Below, piece after piece: positions 49,111-63,159 of a DNA stretch of 64,000 nt (position 1 is its first letter; every line of letters begins with the position of its first letter). The notes beneath the pieces are model-generated. The model was not told where the DNA came from. It worked only from the letters and a program-made list of their open reading frames with translations, and did not search any database. Location of the stretch: positions 60,866,707-60,930,706 of the forward strand of contig NC_059473.1 of the NCBI RefSeq assembly GCF_018139145.2. The letters are read 5' to 3'. The position numbers and the translations under genes are program-made. The DNA is from Gymnogyps californianus. Lineage: Eukaryota; Chordata; Aves; Accipitriformes; Cathartidae.

Positions 49111-49945
49111 CTGTTTAACATCTTTGTCGGCAACGTGGACAGTGGGATTGAGTGCACCCTCAGCAAGTCTGTCGACGACACCAAGCTGTGTGGTGCGGTC
49201 GACACGCTGGAGGGGAGGGATGCCATCCAGAGGGACCTGGACAGGCTTGAGAGGTGGGCCTGTGCGAGCCTCATGAAGTTCAACAAGGCCAAGTGCAAGG
49301 TCCTGCACATGGGTCGGGGCAATGCCAAGTACAAATACAGGCTGGGCAGAGAATGGATTGAGAGCAGCCCTGAGGAGAAGGGCTTGGGGGTGTTGGTTGA
49401 TGAGAAGCTCAACATGAGCTGGCAATGTGCGTTTGCAGCCCAGAAAGCCAACTGTATCCTGGGCTGCATCAAAAGAAGCGTGACCAGCAGGTCAAGGGAG
49501 GTGATTCTCCCACTCTACTCCGCTCTCATGAGACCCCACCTGGAGTTCTGTGTTCAGGTCTGGGGCCCCCAGCATAAGAAGGGCATGGACCTATTGGAGC
49601 GAGTCCAGAGGAGGGCCACGAAGAATGATCAGAGGGCTGGAGCACCTCTCCTATGAGGACAGGCTGAGAGATTTGGGGTTGTTCAGCCTGGAGAAGAGAA
49701 GGCTCCGGGGAGACCTTATAGCAGCCTTCCAGTACCTAAAGGGGGCCTACAGGAAAGATGGGGAGGGACTCTTTATCAGGGAGTGTAGTGATAGGACAAG
49801 GGGTAACAGTTTTAAACTGAAAGAGGGTAGATTTAGGTTAGATATTAGGAAGAAATTCTTTACTGTGAGGGTGGTGAGACACTGGAACAGATTGCCCAGA
49901 GAAGTTGTGGATGCCCCCTCCCTGGAAGTGTTCAAGGCCAGGTAG
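49111..49945 (+). pseudogene. CR1 ORF2 C-terminal remnant (reverse transcriptase, broken)
   Basis: The frame opens with [12 protein letters not shown], followed by [35 protein letters not shown] and [14 protein letters not shown]. This is the C-terminal side of the CR1 polymerase, past the catalytic FADD-type motif (which is only partly echoed as VDDTKL). One extra A near 49623-49625 shifts the frame after 'VQRRATK'. The shifted frame then continues with [17 protein letters not shown] through [14 protein letters not shown] to a premature TAG at 49943-49945, just after 'FKAR'. There is no endonuclease domain and no RT fingers or palm, so it cannot be active. Confidence 0.93.
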
Positions 49946-50064
49946 GATGGGGCTTTGAGCAAGCTGGTCTAGTGGAAGGTGTCCCTGTCCATGGCAGGGG
50001 CGTTGGAACTAGATGATCTTTAAGGTCCCTTCCAACCCAAACCATTCTATGATTCTGTGGTTCT
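49111..50064 (+). mobile_element. 5'-truncated CR1 LINE (Chicken Repeat 1 type)
   Basis: This holds the last part of the CR1 reverse-transcriptase ORF followed by its 3' UTR and the diagnostic avian tail CCATTCTATGATTCTGTGG (50042-50060). The 5' end is truncated, as in nearly all CR1 copies. The protein-coding part remains readable over about 280 codons with one frameshift and one premature stop, so the copy is much younger than the one at 2125-3523. No clear target-site duplication is visible, which is normal for CR1. It is inserted in the same orientation as the inferred host transcript. Confidence 0.96.
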
Positions 50065-53000
50065 AATTTAGTATTTCCAAAGATTCACTTGAATCTTGAA
50101 ACCATCCCCTTGGAAACTGGAGGTCCCTGGTGTGGGAGTGTTTGGCAGGAGCTGTTCCTTAACAGTGTGTGGCCCAAGAGGATCCTATCGATGTCCGTTC
50201 ACAGATTCCCAGTCTTACAGATGTCTCTTTCTGGGATTAGGTAATGGAGGTGAATCATTCAGAGGAAAGTCCTGATATGGAAGGTTTCTCCCTGTATAGA
50301 AAGATTTTGAGGACAAGAGTTGGGCTAGGGATAATCCCACAGAGAATGACTGACAGATTTCAGACTTCAGCGAGGGAATAACTAGCTCCTGAATTTAAAT
50401 GCTTGGGTCAGAGGGCAACACTGGTTTCCTCTGTTTGTCAGGACATTAAGTATTGTTCTGTTTTAGACAAGCAGTTGGTAAGACCCCTGTTGCGACGCTG
50501 CTGGAATGTGGGAGGAAGGTCTCGGGATAAAGCATTGGTGGAAACAACATATGAAAAGGACTTAAGGCAGACCACTGAAAGGAAGATATCATTAATATAG
50601 CTGTGGAGTTCTGGTATGGTAGTATGTTGTCTAGTGCTTACCTGATACTTTCAAAGAAGCCTAGAGATGTCACAGACCTTTCTGTTACTGAATTTCAGTC
50701 TTGAACATTTGTGGGTAGAGAACTGTAAAGCAGTGAGAATTTTCACAACTCTTTCTGGGTGATATATATTTCTATAAAATAAGCTGTATGTGCTGTTTGT
50801 TGATATGTCCCCTGAATGTAAAGGCTCTAAAGTTTGGAAGTATGCACAGGTTACTGTTTTTAAATGTATAATAAGTACTGGGTATAGGAAGTGTAGGAAG
50901 TAAACTAATGTCTGCAGTAGTAGATTTTTGCAGCAATAATACCAGACTCAGAAGAGACTATTTGGGAGTGCCTGTCATGGAGGGTCATGGCGGGAGGCGG
51001 GGGGGCGTGGGGAGGGCCGGGCACTTGGTCTGAAGCAGCTGCGTGCCGGGCAGCAAAGCTGAGCTCCAGAAACAGCTCTAGCGGTGATATCGCCCAGTTG
51101 GTGCTTTTATACGTCTTGACTTACAGCACCAATGTTCAAATTCAGGTCAAAGATGGAAGAGTGGTGGGACAGAAGGTCAGCGAGGCATCGCTGTGAGGCA
51201 ACGGAATGTGTGTGTATTTGGGAACCTTCCCACTCCCCTGGTTTTCTGCTCCTTCAGTACTGCACCCACCAGATGCCCTGGAAAACGCCTCCAGTTTTTT
51301 GGTATGCAGCAGAAATCATGAACCCCGGCTTCCTGTAAGTGCCTGTCTTTTGGATGCAGTCCCTGGCTGTGTTTGGGCTGCTGTGTAAAAGGAGGCAAAG
51401 GACTGGCCCTTGAACTGATGGCCAGGTCACACTGGCTAGGTCACATCCGCGCTGCTAAGGCAGCCCTCCTGACAGCAGGCTTGTCTCGTGAGGAGGTGGT
51501 TGGAGTGGTCCAAAAACACGCAGAAGGCAAGCTATCGAGCTTGTGTGTGCAGTGCTCAAACTTCCTTCCTTTCCCACTTTATTTAGCCATATAGGTGCAC
51601 CTGTAGTTGTGAACTTCAGCTTTCAGCAGTTTTGCATCTCCGTACATCTGTTTTATCTGCAGATTCTGTGCTCTCTTGTGAGTCAACATGAAAGGTTTTT
51701 CCCTTAATGTGGACTCTGACCGTCTCTTTTCTTGCCTCGTTGAGCCCAAGTTGGAATCAGAAGGAGCTTGTGGCAACTGAGTAATTCTGTGATTGCTACC
51801 TCTTTGTTAAATGTCTTTAGAGAAATTATTAGGGGAAGACAGACAAACACAGGCGTGACATTACACACAGTGTGTGATTGCAGTTTTTTTTTACATAGGA
51901 AACAAGGCTACAAAAGAGATCTTGGGAGGAAGGCAGAATTTATTCCTTTGAGAATACTTTCCAGATAGGAAGCTGTGTGAAAATGGTAATATGTTGGAAT
52001 TGTGTGATATAAGTGATTTTTTATTATGGTGACTGTTATTTTCCCTGTGGTCGTGTCTAAAGGCTTCTATGAAGATGTAGACTTTCTTGTCCTTACGTCT
52101 TCAGACACACTGAATTTACAATGTAAGTATCTGATACATGAAGAGAGGAAAGAAATGTTATCACAGGGATCAAAGACAGAGACAGATTGTGAGATGCCCT
52201 CCATGGTCAGATATGAAATCTGTGACAGCAAAGAGCTCAGTTGGTTTCTCAAGTCCTATGAGCTGGTAGCACTCCCAGCACCATACATCGCTTAGTAGCC
52301 CAGAGGTCAATCTTGCGATACTGTGTGAGCCTTTAGCTCCATGTTAAACCTTCAACAAACCTTTTTCCAGTGAAGCTTTTGACATATTTAAAGTTTATTA
52401 CATGTATCTTTGTGTTGTGATTCAGACCTAAATTTGTTTTATTCTGAAGTTTAAAGGTCCCATCTGACATAAAGCACATTGATTTTGGAGAAGATTTATG
52501 GAATAATGTCAGATGCCACTATTTTAAAAAATGTTACTGCCTTGCAAAAGTGAATTTCTTGTTTCTTTGTCTAGTAACGTATTCGGAGCACTTGAAAGGA
52601 AGTTTTGGAATAAGGAGATTTCTACCCTGGGGGGGTAGTATCCTGTCCTCTCTTTAGGTCATGTCAGGCCATTGTTTTGCTTTTCTTATCATAAAGATCT
52701 TGTGTCTTTATTCGTGCTCAGCTGTGGACTTGAGTTTCCTGGAAGAGAGTAAAAAAATTAAGAACTAATACTACAAAATCGTATGTTCTCTGTTTGTAGC
52801 TACATTTGTTTAGTTGAAGGCAGTTCTCACCTGTAGTTATGTATAGTATTAGGTGGTGGAGATACATACCAGTAATAAGTAGTATCTTGTACCTGTGGTT
52901 CTCAGTATAGCTGAAAAGAAATACCATTATTCTCTGTAACTATGAGAAAACATAGATTGAGAGATTCAAGGTCACCCATCAAATGACTAGTAAAACTGGA

Positions 53001-56000
53001 GTCTCTTGATCCCTGCTGGTTTTCACCCCTAACTGCCAGCTGATGTTCTCAGTGGCTTTGTCTCTGCTAGTGGATTGCACAGTGGCAGGGTACGGGAAAG
53101 GGCATGTTTAACTTACTGCTCTAGATGCAGCCACTGGGGAGGACGGTTAGGTATGCAGGGTGGTTTATCAGTAGAAGAAGTCATTAAAGGAGGGTGATTA
53201 ATGTGGTGCCAGAGAAGAGCATGCGGTGTCTTGTGCTTGCTCTTAAAATCTGCGGACTGCTACACAAGGTCACGCAGCCTAAATACGGTCCTGGTGAGAG
53301 GAGTCGGGGGAGGAAGAAGGGCACTGCTAGCCTAAATTGAGAGCTTATATTGCTGTGCAGTTGTGTCGTGTGATGGAGGAACACCCCCCTAATGACTTGC
53401 TAATGGGATGGCCAAAGCTTCTCTGTCTTGCCTGGTAAATCAGGCTTGGTTCTGGTGTGACAGAGCTGAGAAATTAATATAAGTGATGTGAGCAATAGCT
53501 TCCCTGGTCACGGCCGGGGATGCATGCGCCTGCTTTGCAAATAAGCAGAATTTCTAGCACTGACAGTGAGATGCCTTTCCCCAGAACTAAATTTATCGTT
53601 AAATAGAAGGAGGCATGAGAAGGCGAGGCTTGTTAAGTCTCATATGCATGGGACTCTTGCTTTGAAATGTGTTATTCCATTTCCTCCAAGTCTTCCTCAG
53701 GGAAACACTTACTTTGAATTTCCTATGCATTTTTCCATCGATTCTTCAGTTGTCACTATCTGCCTCTAGATTATGGCCATAGTTTCTGTCTACTTTATTC
53801 TCTGTCATCCACTGCCACTCTGCTTGCAGGCTGCACTCTGACGCGTAGGTTGCTTGCCGGGTAGAGAATGTGGCAGAAGTCTTGGTAGATGCTGGGAGCA
53901 GAGCAGGGGTGCCGTGGGTGACCCCATAAAACAGATGATAGGTGTGCAGCAGCCGGCAGATCTGGCAGCCCGCCAGGTTAGCACAGAAACCGCCTCCTGC
54001 ACAGACCTTGTTTTTCCAACTAAGGACCAACATGCTGTCATACAAGCAGAAATAAAGAAATTGCACCTAGGATATTGCAGTTTTTCCAGGGGATGGCTCT
54101 GACTGAGAGAAGCTGGAGAAAGAACTCCTGGCAGAGGCTATACTGAGGCTCTCTTCTTCACATAAGTGGCAACACCAGAAAGAGATGAAGCTGCACAGCC
54201 ATATGAATAAATGTGCAGAATCTGAAACTCGCACTTCTGGCTCATCTATCACATACCGTCCTTTTATAGTGCGAGATGAAACGTCCGGCACCAACTTTAA
54301 GCTGCCCTCAGCAGATGCGGTGTTACCTTCAGTCTCAGTGCACGGCCGTAATCTTATCCTGAAAAATAAGATTTTACCTTCCACTTACCCTTCTGGAGAC
54401 AGCTTGTCAGAGCAACATAGTACCGCAAACTTATCCTGCTTAATGTCAGCTAATTAAATCCATTTTTTACTATAGTACTAAGTCAATTTAATTCTGTCTT
54501 TCAGAGCCTGCCGGGGCACTTGTGACTCTCAGATGGGTTTCTGTCTCTGATTAGTGATCAAATCTCTTTGTGTTTTTTTAGACTGACTCTCCGTCTGTCT
54601 TTTTCTGTGTGTCTCTCACCTGTACTTGTGATGTTAGGCAACAGGGTGTTTTTTCCCATGCTTCCATAGCCCCAGCATCTACTGTCACATTTGACAACGT
54701 ACGTCGTTTAATAACTTTTGTTCTTTGAAATGAAAGTTTCATTACTGCGACTGGAATAGAAATAGAAGTTACTGTGAAATACTCTTGGTGTTAGATCTTG
54801 ATTTCGGAGGTTGTTTTTCAAAAGTGTTGATCTTTGGAGGGATGGGTGTTCGAGTGACCTTTTAACTCTGAGCTCGTATACCAGCCTCTGCATGTTCATC
54901 CACATCGCAGTCCAAGTGCAACAGCCTCCAGTAATGTTTACTATCTGTCACTCTCAATATATGTTGTGATCACTAACATTCATGAAAATGAGGGGCAGAA
55001 TAAAAAAAAAAAATAGTCAAAAAAAGAGAAAGGTCAAAGCAAGCCATAGTGTGGAAAAGAACAATACACTTGATTAAATAAGCAGTGCTGGTGGAGTATA
55101 TCATGCCAGAGACAATCTGACGAGTGTTTTTTGATTTTAAATGCCCTCTGTGCAGGTTATCAAAGCCAAAGAAAAAAATATTGTTTGTCTGGGGATTTTC
55201 ATGCATTGTTTTTCGTACAGCTCTGGCATGTCCCTCACTCCTTTTGTGCAGCTTTGTGCCAGGGAGTGCCTCTGATCCGCTGTTCCTAAATCCCCTGACG
55301 CTGTCAGACGGCAGATCGGAGTGCATCACCGTGGAACCTCCTGCTGCAGTTTACCCCCTCTTTGCAGCTGCATTTTCTCTCTCTCATTCTCTTCCCGCTT
55401 CCCCTCCCACTTGTTGATGCAGCTTATTTGTGTTCGGACGTTACAAGCGCAGAACTGAATTGCCGTTATCAGCAACGTAATTCCCGGTTACTGAGAAACT
55501 ACTGCTCTTGTTCTTTCCAGAGTATAGCTGGAGTGTATGGGGAGACATAGTTTGAGAAGAAGCTTGTATCGTCGTCGTGCACCGTGCTTGTTCTGTATGG
55601 AGAAGAGGGCTTCAGTCTGCGTGGATGTCACTGACATATTTTACAGGCAGTTGATTCATCCATCCATTTTTTATGTTGCATAGTAAAGTATACGTGTGCT
55701 CTCATGTCTGTAATGTAGCTTCTGATGTCAAAGAGAACTAAATACCAGCTTTCTCACCTTTATTGAAATAATGCTGAAGTTCTGAAACAGAAAGACAGAT
55801 GCCAGGAAAGTAAGACTTGAGACTGTATTTTTTTTCTTAATTCCTTAAATTTATTGAGAGAAAAGGAGAGGAAAGTTTTTTCAGATCATGAATTACATTT
55901 TTTCTTTCATTTTAAAATATATTTTCCTGAAAGGTTATTCACAGGCATATTTTATTGAAATTAGAAGCTATAGGGTTTTTTTAAATTAATAATGAAATAT

Positions 56001-59000
56001 ATGTATCTGGGGAGTTTTTGAGGCTTAATACATAGACCTGATTTTAGTAAACAATTTGATGCCTGTATCTAATCAGTCTAAGCATTTGGTTTAGATACTT
56101 TGTCCATTTTGTAAGTCCTTGTTCGTTTTTCAAATGAGCAAATAGTATTTATTGAAGGTGGAGAAAGAATTGCCAAAACCCTGCTAAGTCCTAGAGCACA
56201 GCAGTGGTTTTATAGGCACTTTCTAAATACCTGTATTTGTAGGGCCTCTTCAGCTCTGTTGGTGTGAATATGGTGTGTGCATTAATATGAATATTTATAA
56301 TGCAAAAGATTGTGTATTTGCTTCGTCAGTGCTGTACTTGGTTGTAAGAAAGGAGTTCTTTGGGGTGAGAGAGTAACTTATCTGTAGTTTAGTATGTGTA
56401 AATACAGTTTTAGGATTGTCTTAAGACTGATAGACTCAGTTTTGAGAAGTGATGGCACACTTATGTGGAAGTAAGTTGGCAGCAAAAATTATGTTTCAGC
56501 TTCCATTAATTTTTCTAACTGTGCCTAATGTTTGCATTTCCTTAAAACATTGCTTGTGAAAATGAAGGTCTTAATTGATAGCACTGGAGATTACCACTGT
56601 CTAGCCATAGAAAATAAACAGTTTGGACAAGAACGGTGTGTATTTTCTTACAATTCTCTCTTTCTGTAGAGACTGTATTGGCTTGTATGTTTAGTTCCCA
56701 ATCTTTCTCCCACCAAGATTTTAAGTGCTGGGTCCCCAGTGTATTCCTGTCAACACTAGCTATTTCCATAATTGCCAGAACCACGTACTTAAATACCTCC
56801 CATATAATTTCCATGTTCAGATTTCACAATGGCTTCAATGCTTCTGCTTCACCTAGAAAGACTTTGCCTTTGCCTTAAAGAGGGTCTTCTAGGACTTGCA
56901 ATTTCTAAGTGTATTTTTGGGACTTTGGTGTGTCTCACCAAAGGAAAGGCACTAGGAAGTCTCTGCCAGAAAGATCTTTGTGAAAGATCTCGAAAGTTGT
57001 CAGGTACACGAGTAGTTAGTCGACTCTTAGCAGCTGCTCCTTAGTCCCTCCTGCTCTGCCAGAAGTGGTTTGTTTTGAGCAGTTCTGGCTTTCTCGTACG
57101 TGGTCTCCGAGATCCCTCCATCTCAACTGTGAGCAGAGAGGCAATAAGCTCTGAAAATGGGGCATGACTTGTGGCCTTGAAAATCTGGACCGTGGCTTTG
57201 ACCTGGCCAAAGGATAAAGACTCAATGAAGGAATCTGAGCAAAAGGGAATCAAATGGAGAATTACAAACTCATTTCCTACAGGACACTGAACAGCAGGAA
57301 GCCAGTGGTAGCTGGTGATGGCTACCAACCTGAATTTGGTTTGAACTGATTCACTAGAGATGAAAGACTACATTTCACTTGGTTCCATGTGTTGCGATAT
57401 ATTTCTGTTAATGATGTAGCTACTTTGTGGTCATTCTTTTCGATTCACATGGTGATTTAGGACTTCTGTTTTAGAGTATTCATTTTCCAAGAGTACCGTT
57501 AACAGGCAGCAAGAAAAAAGAAAGGAAAAATGTTTAAATAAATTATTCACCTGAAAAGTTCTGGTAGTTTTTTAAAAGGTAAATGAAGTGATGCAAGGTA
57601 AACGATTAGGTGCAGTCATTAGGGACAGATTGATTAAATGACTCCAAATAAATCTGCAAGCAGAAAAAGAATGAGTTGCATGTCGTACTGTATTTTCCTG
57701 TTGAAGACAGCTGGCTATGTTTAGCAGCATCCTTTTGTGAGGAGGATGCTACAAATGATTTCTCTGGGAGGGAAGATTCTTTTTAAGCCTTCAATGGGTT
57801 GAGAAAGAATTGCTTTTGTAGGTAAAACAGTTATTAGGAAGAAAAATTTAAGCAGTTCAATAGAATGGATCTATCTAACACTCAGAAAAATGTCTGTTTT
57901 AGGGAAACTCCTTTATAGCATCAAGCCTGGATGTGAAGAGTTAGGGATGTATGTTCCTTAAAAATTCTAAGTATACTTTGTAAGTTAAAGCTGTCCACCA
58001 AATCTAGATAATGCTTTCTAATTCTTTTGTACTTATGTGTATCTGGGAATGCCAATACCTGGTCATCTTTTGGCATTTCTGAAAATGAGGGACTGGTGAG
58101 CCCTCTGCATGTGCTTTCTGGCAGAACTCCCCAGGCAGGTGAGTGGTTTTCACATGTTCGTGCTCTGAAGCCCCTGTTTGTTAGGTCAAAAGTGCTGCCA
58201 GGTTTGCAGTGTTTCAGCCGTACTGTGAGTGCCCGCAGCCAGCTGGTTCGGCTTGCGCCGGGTCCCCAGCCCATCCGGCGGTGCAGCCCTGCCAGCACGC
58301 AATTGCTTGGTCCTCCCTATGTCAGCCCACGCATGCACTTACTTACTGGTAGCCCCAAACTGAGTTCACATACGTCAGACCTCCACGAGTTTCCCGGTGA
58401 GCCATCTGTTGCTTGAGCAGTCAGAGGTGGCTGTGAGTGAAAGGGAAGGAGCCACTGCTGGGGTTACAGAGTGGAAGTGGGTGAATGAATGAGATGGTGC
58501 CTCAGCTAGCGTATTGCAATTGGGCAGCGTAGGAACCCCCCCGGCCCCAGCACAGAGCTAGAGGAGCTGCCTGCCGGCCAGGAGGGATGGGGCTTTCCCC
58601 GATGAAAGGGAGCACTGCTGAAATCCTGGCGATGGGACGTGACAGAGCACCGTGCCTTCTGCCAGCTGGGGCTGCCTCTGGGCGCTGTTAGCAGTCACTG
58701 CTCCGCTGCCTTGCTCACTACTGCTGGATCCCATGCTGTGGCTCAGCAACTCACCTCAGTGTCTGGCATTTAAGTATGCGTGTATTTAAATATATGTCCT
58801 CTACTCTGTGCCGATCCTGTTTTTTTTTCTTGTTTTGGACCACGGAGTATGTTCTTCCTAACGATCTTTACAAAGTTTTACGCTTGTTACTGAGGACCAA
58901 ATACAGAGTATGAGACACTGACTTGCTTAGGTGGCAGCAAATGAAGACATACATGGTGCTAGTGAACTGCATGACGTTGTGGCTGGCCAATGAAGCCTAA

Positions 59001-60272
59001 TAAAGGCAAGAGCCAAGCCACTTTGGAGGTATGAAGAGTCAAAGAAGCATTAGAGTAATTTAAAAAATGTAAACTGTGGCTAAAATCTAAAAACATCATT
59101 TCTTTAAAATTCTTCGTTATTTACCAGACTTCCCTCCTGAAAACCTCTTACCCTAGGATGAGAGCAGGAGGAAGATCAGCTTCTCTTTGGGGAGGCTTGA
59201 TTTAAAAAGATACGACCCCAACTTTATCTCTGATGTGACCTCTTGTTGCTGTGGGTGTGTCTGTATGTGTGTGTGTCGGTATATTTCTGAGTATCCTGTA
59301 AGTCGTATTATTCACATTTTCAAAATAAAGACAACCCAATTAATCTGCCTTTTGCATCAATAACTGTGTTTTATAGCTTTATCCACATCCTCATGCATTG
59401 CAGGATGAGTTGATACAATTAACAAGCAAGATGTTCTTAATTCTTGTTTCAAACATTTATGGGGATACACAGTCCAAGCAAGTTTTCTTTATTTAATGCT
59501 GTAGACTTTTAGGTTGCCTGAACCTACGTTTGTTTCAATCAGTTGTGATTTTACCATTAGTTTTAGTAAGAAAAAGCTTTTTCAGCTCTTAAATTGGGAA
59601 GTTTATTCATTTGCTGCCATGTGTCTTGTCATTGGAGACAATGCTGCTAGTACAAGCTCATTTTCCATATCTGCATTGGTTACCTACAATATATATCAAA
59701 ATATTTTAAAACAAGCTCACCCATCAAGTGATTTGAAAAGATCGAATGATTATAAATAAGGTGATTGTAGTCACCAATACGAAAGAAATGCTTTCTTAAG
59801 ACCCCTGATCTCAAGAGAATAGTTCGTGAGGGAGCTCCAATGTTTTGTCTTCTTCTAAACCAGCAATTTTCAATGTTAAAAAACAAAGGAAAAAAGAAAG
59901 GTAGAGCCAAACTGGCAATGCACTGGTGAAAGGAATTACGTGCTTGTCAAGGACCCGACAAATGGGAAATCTGAAATTCTGTATCTGTCCGCCAGACAGT
60001 TACAGCTTCTGCATTAACATTGAAAACTAGTTTTCATTGCTTTGATAGCATGCCTGAAACCTGGTCTGGAGCAGTGGGCTAAAACAGTTTGGCTACAGAA
60101 GGACACTTTTGCTTGCCACTGTGAACAGCAAAATGTGTTTGTAGGTCTGGGAAGAGCACAGACCCTGTTAATGCAGAGGAGGAATATGTGAAAACACACA
60201 AATGTATTAGCAGAGCTTGATGTAAACCTCTGAATATGATGAACTTACTATCTGGATTTGTTATGTTTTCAG
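50065..60272. other. Non-coding sequence, probable intron
   Basis: No recognised exon. It contains a minus-strand SINE fragment (52962-53025), an A12 run near 54994-55005, and GC-richer stretches near 50980-51070 and 58200-58330. The open frames of up to 129 codons are isolated and of random-looking composition. Confidence 0.5.
52962..53025 (-). repeat. MIR-like SINE fragment, minus strand
   Basis: CAAGGTCACCCATCAAATGA, then GGAGTCTCTTGATCCC, follows the order of a MIR-type core and tRNA-related part read on the reverse strand ('aaggtcacacagcaag ... gagtcctgactccc'). Diverged and short. Confidence 0.42.
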
Positions 60273-60378
60273 GTGGGACCCTCTTCTGATATGTGATCTA
60301 CAGCAAGCTACTTTGAATTGTACGATGACAATGTTATCACTGCCACATCTCTGGGAACCAGTTATTCACAAGTATACG
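60273..60378 (+). other. Weak candidate internal exon
   Basis: An acceptor-like sequence (TGTTATGTTTTCAG, ending 60272) and a donor ACG|GTATGT (60379) bracket 106 nt. With one base carried over from the previous exon, one frame is open throughout for 35 codons, starting WDPLLICDLQQ and ending EPVIHKYT. It includes possible start codons (ATG at 60325 and 60331, giving MTMLSLPHLW). An alternative acceptor (CTACAG, ending 60303) would give 75 nt, in which another frame is open too. I do not recognise either peptide. An open frame this short is likely by chance, so the support is mainly the splice signals and the position downstream of the CpG-island promoter. Confidence 0.22.
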
Positions 60379-61270
60379 GTATGTGAACATCTGCATCTTA
60401 CATTAACCATTGCTTGTTGGAACAACACAGAAACAATAACATAAAGGTGCTAAAAGTCATTGAAGTAAATGTTAAGCCACATGTACAATCAATTACACCG
60501 AGCCGTTCCAGCAGATGTTTGTCTGCTAGGCCTGGTCTGTATGCAGACTAGTGAACTGTTTTAACTTGAAAATGTATTTATTTGCAGATATTGGTAGAAA
60601 CATTCTGCCAATACTTCCTTTGGATGAAGTTATACTGGTACAGTAATGATATGTAGATATACAGACTATTATTCTCTTCCTCAAGCAGGAGGGGGTGGTA
60701 GCAGTAGCGTGAAGGGTTCTGTACTTTAACTGTATCACTGCACTTAAAGCAGTACTATTTTTGCATTTAGGAAAGGTCTTTAATTGCTTTTCTCCTTCAT
60801 TCCATTTTCAATTTCTGGTCAATGTAAATTAGATTAATTTCACACACCAGTGAATCCCTAAAGAAGTGTAAATTAACTCCATTTTACCAAACTCAGCCAG
60901 ATGATGGCAGTTATTCCCTTGATGTTTAGCTTTACATCACCCACTATCTTTGACCAAGATTTCAATAGGAATTAAATCCATATATTGAGCCTTTTTTCCT
61001 CACCTTGTATAAGGAATTGGAGACTGAGACCCACATCTAGTGAAGGGAGGCTATTTAATTTATGGTCTATGAGGCCATACTACGAGGTCACTGATAGCTG
61101 GCATGTTTTTCTTTTCTACTGTTCTGGCTTGAAATTGTTAACACACGCTCAGGTCCTGTAAACCCATGAGCAAACTGGTTTTATGAGAGTGGTTACATCA
61201 TTGTTTTATGTTCTGAAGGAGTTTGTAGCACACCACATAACCGTTAGCATGGAGCATCTTCATCTGATTT

Positions 61271-61340
61271 ATGGCCCTGATGCAACTCCCACTGAAGTTG
61301 GTGGAAAAACATTTCTTCGTGCTGATGAGAGTTGAATTGC
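61271..61340. repeat. Possible fragment of an ancient sauropsid repeat
   Basis: GGCCCTGATGCAACTCCCAC followed by TGAAGTTGGTGGAAAAAC resembles 'ggccctgatcctgcaaactcccattgaagtcaatgg', a block common in old sauropsid interspersed repeats. Short and diverged. Confidence 0.28.
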
Positions 61341-63159
61341 ACTGCACGTAACACCTGAGACTTTTGTTTAAGTACTGTTCCCTGCATGGATTTTTTTTTA
61401 CTCATTAGCCACTTTTTAGAGATTATGTGTTAAAGATGTAAGCATAAAACAGAATTACAAGGAAATGGATTGCCAAAATAACCTAAAAGAGGACTCAATT
61501 ATTGAAAATGCTTGTCTAGCTTCAAAAGTTATAAAGTGATGAGGAGAGATGACTGCTCCAAAAGTATCTATCTGGGTTTCATGCACTGTGTTTTTATATA
61601 TAATTTTGAAGACAATGTTTGTCAGAAATGTGAATGATTTGCTGCTATGTCAGTGGTGTGAGAGAGGGAAAGCAAAATAAAAGTCTTACAGGGAGCGGGG
61701 AGAGAAATATGCTTCATTGATCAATTTAGTGTGTTTTGGGAAAGCAGTTCACAACTCTGGTGATTTGTGTGCTGAATGGTGAAGAGGTTTCCAAATTTGG
61801 CTGGAGTCTGGGTCAGTTTGAAGAGACGCTCCTGGAGGCAACATCTCCCACTGAAGTGAGAGAGCGTTGATCCTGCTTGCACTGGCAGGGCTTCTAGCAC
61901 GCTTGTGTAGCCACCTTCAGTAATCCCTGCTGGCCAAACACGACCCTTTGCAGACTTTTTCTATGCATTTGTTCAGATGTCTCCTCTATCATCCATATTT
62001 AAGCACCTTTTCAGGAGGGATATAGGAATAATAATCTCTGTTGCTCTTGTTTATTCTGAGTTGATTCATTTCTAAACGTTCAGAATTGTTTGTTGATGTA
62101 TGTTTTTGTAAATAAGTTGTTTTGGTGTGTGTGGGAGCATTGGTAATGGAAAGCTGGTTTGAAGAAGATGAGTTTTACATTCTGCAGGGGCAGAGGTCTG
62201 GAAAGGACCCAGCAGGCCAGCTGGTCTGCTTTCCTGCTGTCACAGGTATCTCGTCATGAAAAGCATGAATGCGTCTTGGTTGACATTTTCACTTTTTCGG
62301 TGGAATGCAGCTTTTTGCCAGTGGAGGGGACCTCTCAGAGAGCGGAGGGCAGGTGGCGGGGAGACGCTGTTGCCCGAGTGATGACCGCTTGCAGATCTCT
62401 GTGTTCCCTGGGCACAAAGAGCAAGCAGCCATCTCGCTGCTGTGCTTTTAATGAGCTGTAGAGCAAGGGATGCTGTGTCTCGCACCTTGTGAGGCTTCTT
62501 CTGATACACAGTAATAACCTTCACAGATTTGCCATCTACCCAAATCAAAATGAAATTTCCTTTGACCGATGGATGCAGGAGTCAGAAGGAAGTGAAGGTT
62601 TTCGTGTTTGTTTTTCCTTTTGGGTGTTATTTTGGTTTTCCTCTTTTGCCAGTTCTCATATAGGTTTGCAAACATTTCAGAAAACTAATCTGCGGGAGCA
62701 CAGCTCATAAAAGATCAGCCTGCCAGAGAACGAGGCTCTGCTTATTACAGAAAAGCTTCTGAGACAGTCACAGCTGAAAAGATTGCACACTTCCACAGGA
62801 AATTAAATTTGATGTAATATAGTGAAAGAATGACAAAATGGAAAGGGCATATATAACGTATTTGTGATTATTAAGTGGTAGAAAAATGAAAACTTGAGAT
62901 CCAATAAAGTGCATGTAATTTAGATATGGATGCAAAATTCCCAACAGTTTTTTAAAAATTTGGCCCTCCACTTTCCTTTGCCCTCTCTCGGTGGTGTTAT
63001 CTCAATGTGGAAAATCATTAATGTCTTGTAATATTATGTCGACTTTGGGGCGTGTTAGATTATAAAGTGTTTAAAACAAGTTTCAGAGCAGTCCTATGGA
63101 GTCCAGTTAGGTTGCATTCTTCAGCAGAAGGTGCATACGTGACACCAGACTGGGAATGA

